Source: Paramesorhizobium salinisoli
GTDB lineage: Bacteria > Pseudomonadota > Alphaproteobacteria > Rhizobiales > Rhizobiaceae
NCBI RefSeq assembly: GCF_003335045.1
Contig: NZ_QOZG01000005.1
Coordinates: forward strand, 124,001-188,000
Direction of reading: 5' to 3'
Length of the DNA: 64,000 nt
Numbering within the stretch: the first letter of the stretch is position 1; each line of letters opens with the position of its first letter. A program made the translations under genes and the position numbers. A model generated the notes under the pieces. That model was not told the DNA's origin and ran no database searches. It worked only from the letters and a program-made list of their open reading frames with translations. This document shows positions 61,819-64,000 of this stretch, in pieces.

Positions 61819-63816
61819 ATGTTCTCCAGAATCCTCATCGCCAATCGCGGCGAGATCGCAGTTCGCATCATCCGCACGGCGCGGCGGCTGGGGATAGGCA
61901 CCGTCGCCGTCTATTCGGATGCGGATGCGGACGCGCTGCATGTCGAGCTCGCCGACGAGGCGGTGCATATCGGCCCCTCGCCTGCCGCCGAGAGCTATCT
62001 CAAGGCCTCGCGCATCATCAAGGCGGCGAAGGCGGCGGGCGCCGAGGCGATCCACCCCGGCTACGGTTTTCTCTCGGAGAACCCGGATTTCGTCGAGGCG
62101 GTGGAGCGCGCCGGCCTCGTCTTCATCGGCCCGTCGGCGGCGTCGATCCGCGCCATGGGCCTGAAGGATGCGGCCAAGCGGCTGATGGAGAAGGCGGGAG
62201 TGCCCGTTGTCCCCGGCTATCATGGCGAGGCGCAGGATCTGGTGGTGCTCGCCACCAAGGCGCGCGAGATCGGCTATCCCGTGCTGATCAAGGCCAGGGC
62301 CGGCGGCGGCGGCAAGGGCATGCGGCGGGTCGATCACCCCGACGATTTCGCCGAGGCGCTGGCCAGCGCGCGGCGCGAGGCAAAAAGCGCCTTCGGCGAC
62401 GACAAGGTGCTGGTGGAGAAATATATCGCCCGCCCCCGGCATATCGAGGTGCAGGTGTTTGGCGATGCGCATGGGAATGCTGTGCATCTCTTCGAGCGCG
62501 ACTGCTCCCTGCAGCGGCGGCACCAGAAGGTGATCGAGGAGGCCCCTGCCCCCGGGATGACGGACGCCATGCGCGCGGCCATGACGCAAGCGGCGGTGAA
62601 GGCGGCGAAGGCCATCGCCTATCGCGGCGCGGGTACTGTGGAGTTCATTGCCGATGTGTCGGACGGCCTTAAGCCCGATGCGTTCTGGTTCATGGAGATG
62701 AATACGCGGCTGCAGGTGGAGCATCCCGTGACGGAGATGGTCACGGGGCTCGATCTGGTCGAATGGCAGTTGCGCGTGGCGGCGGGAGAACCATTGCCGT
62801 TGAAGCAGGCCGATATCGCGCTTTCCGGCCATGCCTTCGAGGCGCGGCTTTATGCGGAGGACCCGGCGCGGGGCTTCCTGCCCGCCATCGGCACGCTGTC
62901 GCATCTGCGCTTTGCCGAGAAAGCCGCGGGCGATGCGACGCTGCGCGTCGATGCCGGCGTGCGCGAGGGTGACGCGATCGCGCCGTTCTACGATCCGATG
63001 ATCGCCAAGATCATTGTCCATGGCAAAAGCCGCAGCACTGCGCTCGCCGCACTTGGAGCTGCATTGCGCGAGACGGAAATCGCGGGCTCGGTGACCAATG
63101 CGGCCTTCCTCGCCAAGCTGAGCGAGCATGAGGGCTTCGCGGCCGGCGATGTCGATACGGGCCTGATCGAGAGGGATATCGACGCGCTCACCGCGCCTGC
63201 GGAAATGCCGCGAGGCACGAGGGAACTGGCGGCGCTGGTCGCAAGCGGGCTTCTCGATCGCGCGGCGTCGGATGATCCCTGGGGCGCGATTGCCGGTTAC
63301 AGCCATTTCGAGGCGCTGGCCTATCCCGTGCGGCTTGGCCGGGACGAGGCCGTGGAGCGCCTTGCGGTCGCCATCGACGGGCCGGAGCGGTTTACATTGT
63401 CGGCGGACGAGCAATCCCTCGCGGTGCGGCTGCGGCGCGAAGGGCGTGGCCTGCTCCTGACCGGGCCCGGCATCTTCCTGCGCGCCACGGCGGCGCGGAC
63501 GGCTGAAGGCGTCACGCTCTTTGCCGATGGGGCGGCATTTCATTTTGCGGTTCCGGACCCGCTGGAACGGGCAGAGACCGAGGCGCTGCCCGGCGAAAGG
63601 CTGACCGCGCCGATGCCCGGTTCAGTCAAGCAGGTGCGCGTATCGGTCGGGGATGCGGTGAAGAAGGGGCAGCCGCTGCTCGTTCTGGAAGCCATGAAGA
63701 TGGAACACGCGATTGCCGCGCCGCATGACGGGACCGTGGAAGAGATCGTGGCCGAGGGCGAGCAGGTGCGCGAGGGCATGACGCTGGTGCGTTTCGCGCA
63801 GGACGGAAATTCGTGA
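61819..63816 (+). CDS. mccA: methylcrotonoyl-CoA carboxylase, biotin (alpha) subunit
   Basis: A protein of 665 residues. The biotin carboxylase part (1-445) has FSRILIANRGEIAVRIIRTARRLG at 2-25, the ATP-grasp glycine loop KARAGGGGKGMRRV near 157, and MEMNTRLQVEHPVTEMVTGLDLVEWQLRVAAGEPLP near 294. The C-terminal biotin domain has the biotinylated Lys in VLEAMKMEH near 624. With MccB it carboxylates methylcrotonoyl-CoA in leucine breakdown. TAAGGAGCC precedes the ATG. Confidence 0.95.
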   Translation: MFSRILIANRGEIAVRIIRTARRLGIGTVAVYSDADADALHVELADEAVHIGPSPAAESYLKASRIIKAAKAAGAEAIHPGYGFLSENPDFVEAVERAGLVFIGPSAASIRAMGLKDAAKRLMEKAGVPVVPGYHGEAQDLVVLATKAREIGYPVLIKARAGGGGKGMRRVDHPDDFAEALASARREAKSAFGDDKVLVEKYIARPRHIEVQVFGDAHGNAVHLFERDCSLQRRHQKVIEEAPAPGMTDAMRAAMTQAAVKAAKAIAYRGAGTVEFIADVSDGLKPDAFWFMEMNTRLQVEHPVTEMVTGLDLVEWQLRVAAGEPLPLKQADIALSGHAFEARLYAEDPARGFLPAIGTLSHLRFAEKAAGDATLRVDAGVREGDAIAPFYDPMIAKIIVHGKSRSTALAALGAALRETEIAGSVTNAAFLAKLSEHEGFAAGDVDTGLIERDIDALTAPAEMPRGTRELAALVASGLLDRAASDDPWGAIAGYSHFEALAYPVRLGRDEAVERLAVAIDGPERFTLSADEQSLAVRLRREGRGLLLTGPGIFLRATAARTAEGVTLFADGAAFHFAVPDPLERAETEALPGERLTAPMPGSVKQVRVSVGDAVKKGQPLLVLEAMKMEHAIAAPHDGTVEEIVAEGEQVREGMTLVRFAQDGNS

Positions 63817-63837
63817 CGGATCGATAAAACAGAAACG

Positions 63838-63868
63838 GCCGCGCCGGTATATGTTTACCGGTCGCGGC
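63838..63868 (+). terminator. possible terminator after mccA
   Basis: GCCGCGCCGGTA and TACCGGTCGCGGC pair imperfectly (one bulge) 21 bases after the mccA stop. No strong U tract follows, so it may be a weak terminator or simple hairpin. Confidence 0.4.
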
Positions 63869-63957
63869 GCTTCGCGAAAACCCTGTTATTTTTCGCTGTT
63901 CCTGTCTTTTTCCCGCGGTTTTCCGGTTGTTTTCCCAGAAAACCTCGTCCTTTTATC

Positions 63958-64000
63958 CTAGTGCGTCGTCATCCAATCGCGAGCGGCGCGCAATGCGTGG
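63958..64000 (-). CDS. C-terminal end of an unidentified gene (runs off window)
   Basis: A reading frame enters from the right edge and ends at TAG (63958-63960), giving a tail of 13 to 14 residues ending ARDWMTTH. Too short to identify; coding status is a guess from its codon pattern and placement. Confidence 0.3.
   Translation of the reverse strand, partial: HALRAARDWMTTH

Noticed and set aside
61693-63543. A 616-codon open frame antisense to mccA
   Set aside because: mccA is certain by motifs; the antisense product is an Arg/His-rich sequence with no domain, typical of a shadow frame.

Overview
The window looks like chromosomal DNA of an alphaproteobacterium of the order Rhizobiales, family Brucellaceae (Brucella/Ochrobactrum). 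This rests on three things: two divergent Omp2-type porin genes about 930 bp apart with a tRNA-Ser between them; several copies of an inverted repeat resembling the Brucella Bru-RS elements; and a gene order (rpoZ, rsh, pyrE, acpS, lepB, rnc, era, recO) typical of the group. The porins differ clearly from the classical Brucella Omp2a/Omp2b sequences as I remember them, so I do not name a species. Most of the DNA is ordinary high-GC core genome with short gaps.

1-9.4 kb: edge of an ArgO/LysE exporter, an SRAP protein, a Nudix hydrolase, small exported proteins, a HAD hydrolase, YciI, a dihydroorotase-type amidohydrolase with one altered metal ligand, a tightly packed trio (YgfZ-like, HD hydrolase, tyrosine phosphatase) and a NadQ-type Nudix regulator. 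9.5-18.8 kb: flavin disulfide oxidoreductase, DUF4126 protein, LysE exporter, a LysR regulator, and divergent from it an alpha/beta-hydrolase lacking its catalytic Ser and His, then an RND efflux pair. 18.9-24.8 kb: GNAT protein and a nadA-nadB-nadC-panC-panB run making NAD and pantothenate, with a palindrome at the nadA promoter that is a good NadQ operator candidate.

25-40 kb: MFS transporters, recO-era-rnc-lepB-acpS-DUF2062, an AraC regulator divergent from a fosmidomycin-resistance-type MFS, pyrE, two coupled tiny membrane proteins, rsh, rpoZ, a NYN protein, a family 5 uracil-DNA glycosylase ending in a 24-bp tandem repeat, smpB and dapA. 40.5-49.6 kb: soluble lytic transglycosylase, a membrane-anchored histone-H1-like helix-hairpin-helix protein, a 32-residue membrane peptide, a BON-domain protein, the porin pair with tRNA-Ser(GCU), and a tyrosine recombinase preceded by a coupled leader ORF with a near-perfect ribosome binding site.

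49.9-64 kb: a HisC-like aminotransferase, a nucleoside permease family protein, a DUF423 protein, an exported triple-repeat protein, and the leucine catabolism genes ivd, mccB and mccA. mccB and mccA are separated by about 5.3 kb that includes a lower-GC block with a polytopic membrane protein convergent to an HNH nuclease-like protein. That block is the clearest accessory insertion and the best candidate for an uncharacterised system. No CRISPR array, rRNA or complete insertion sequence was seen.
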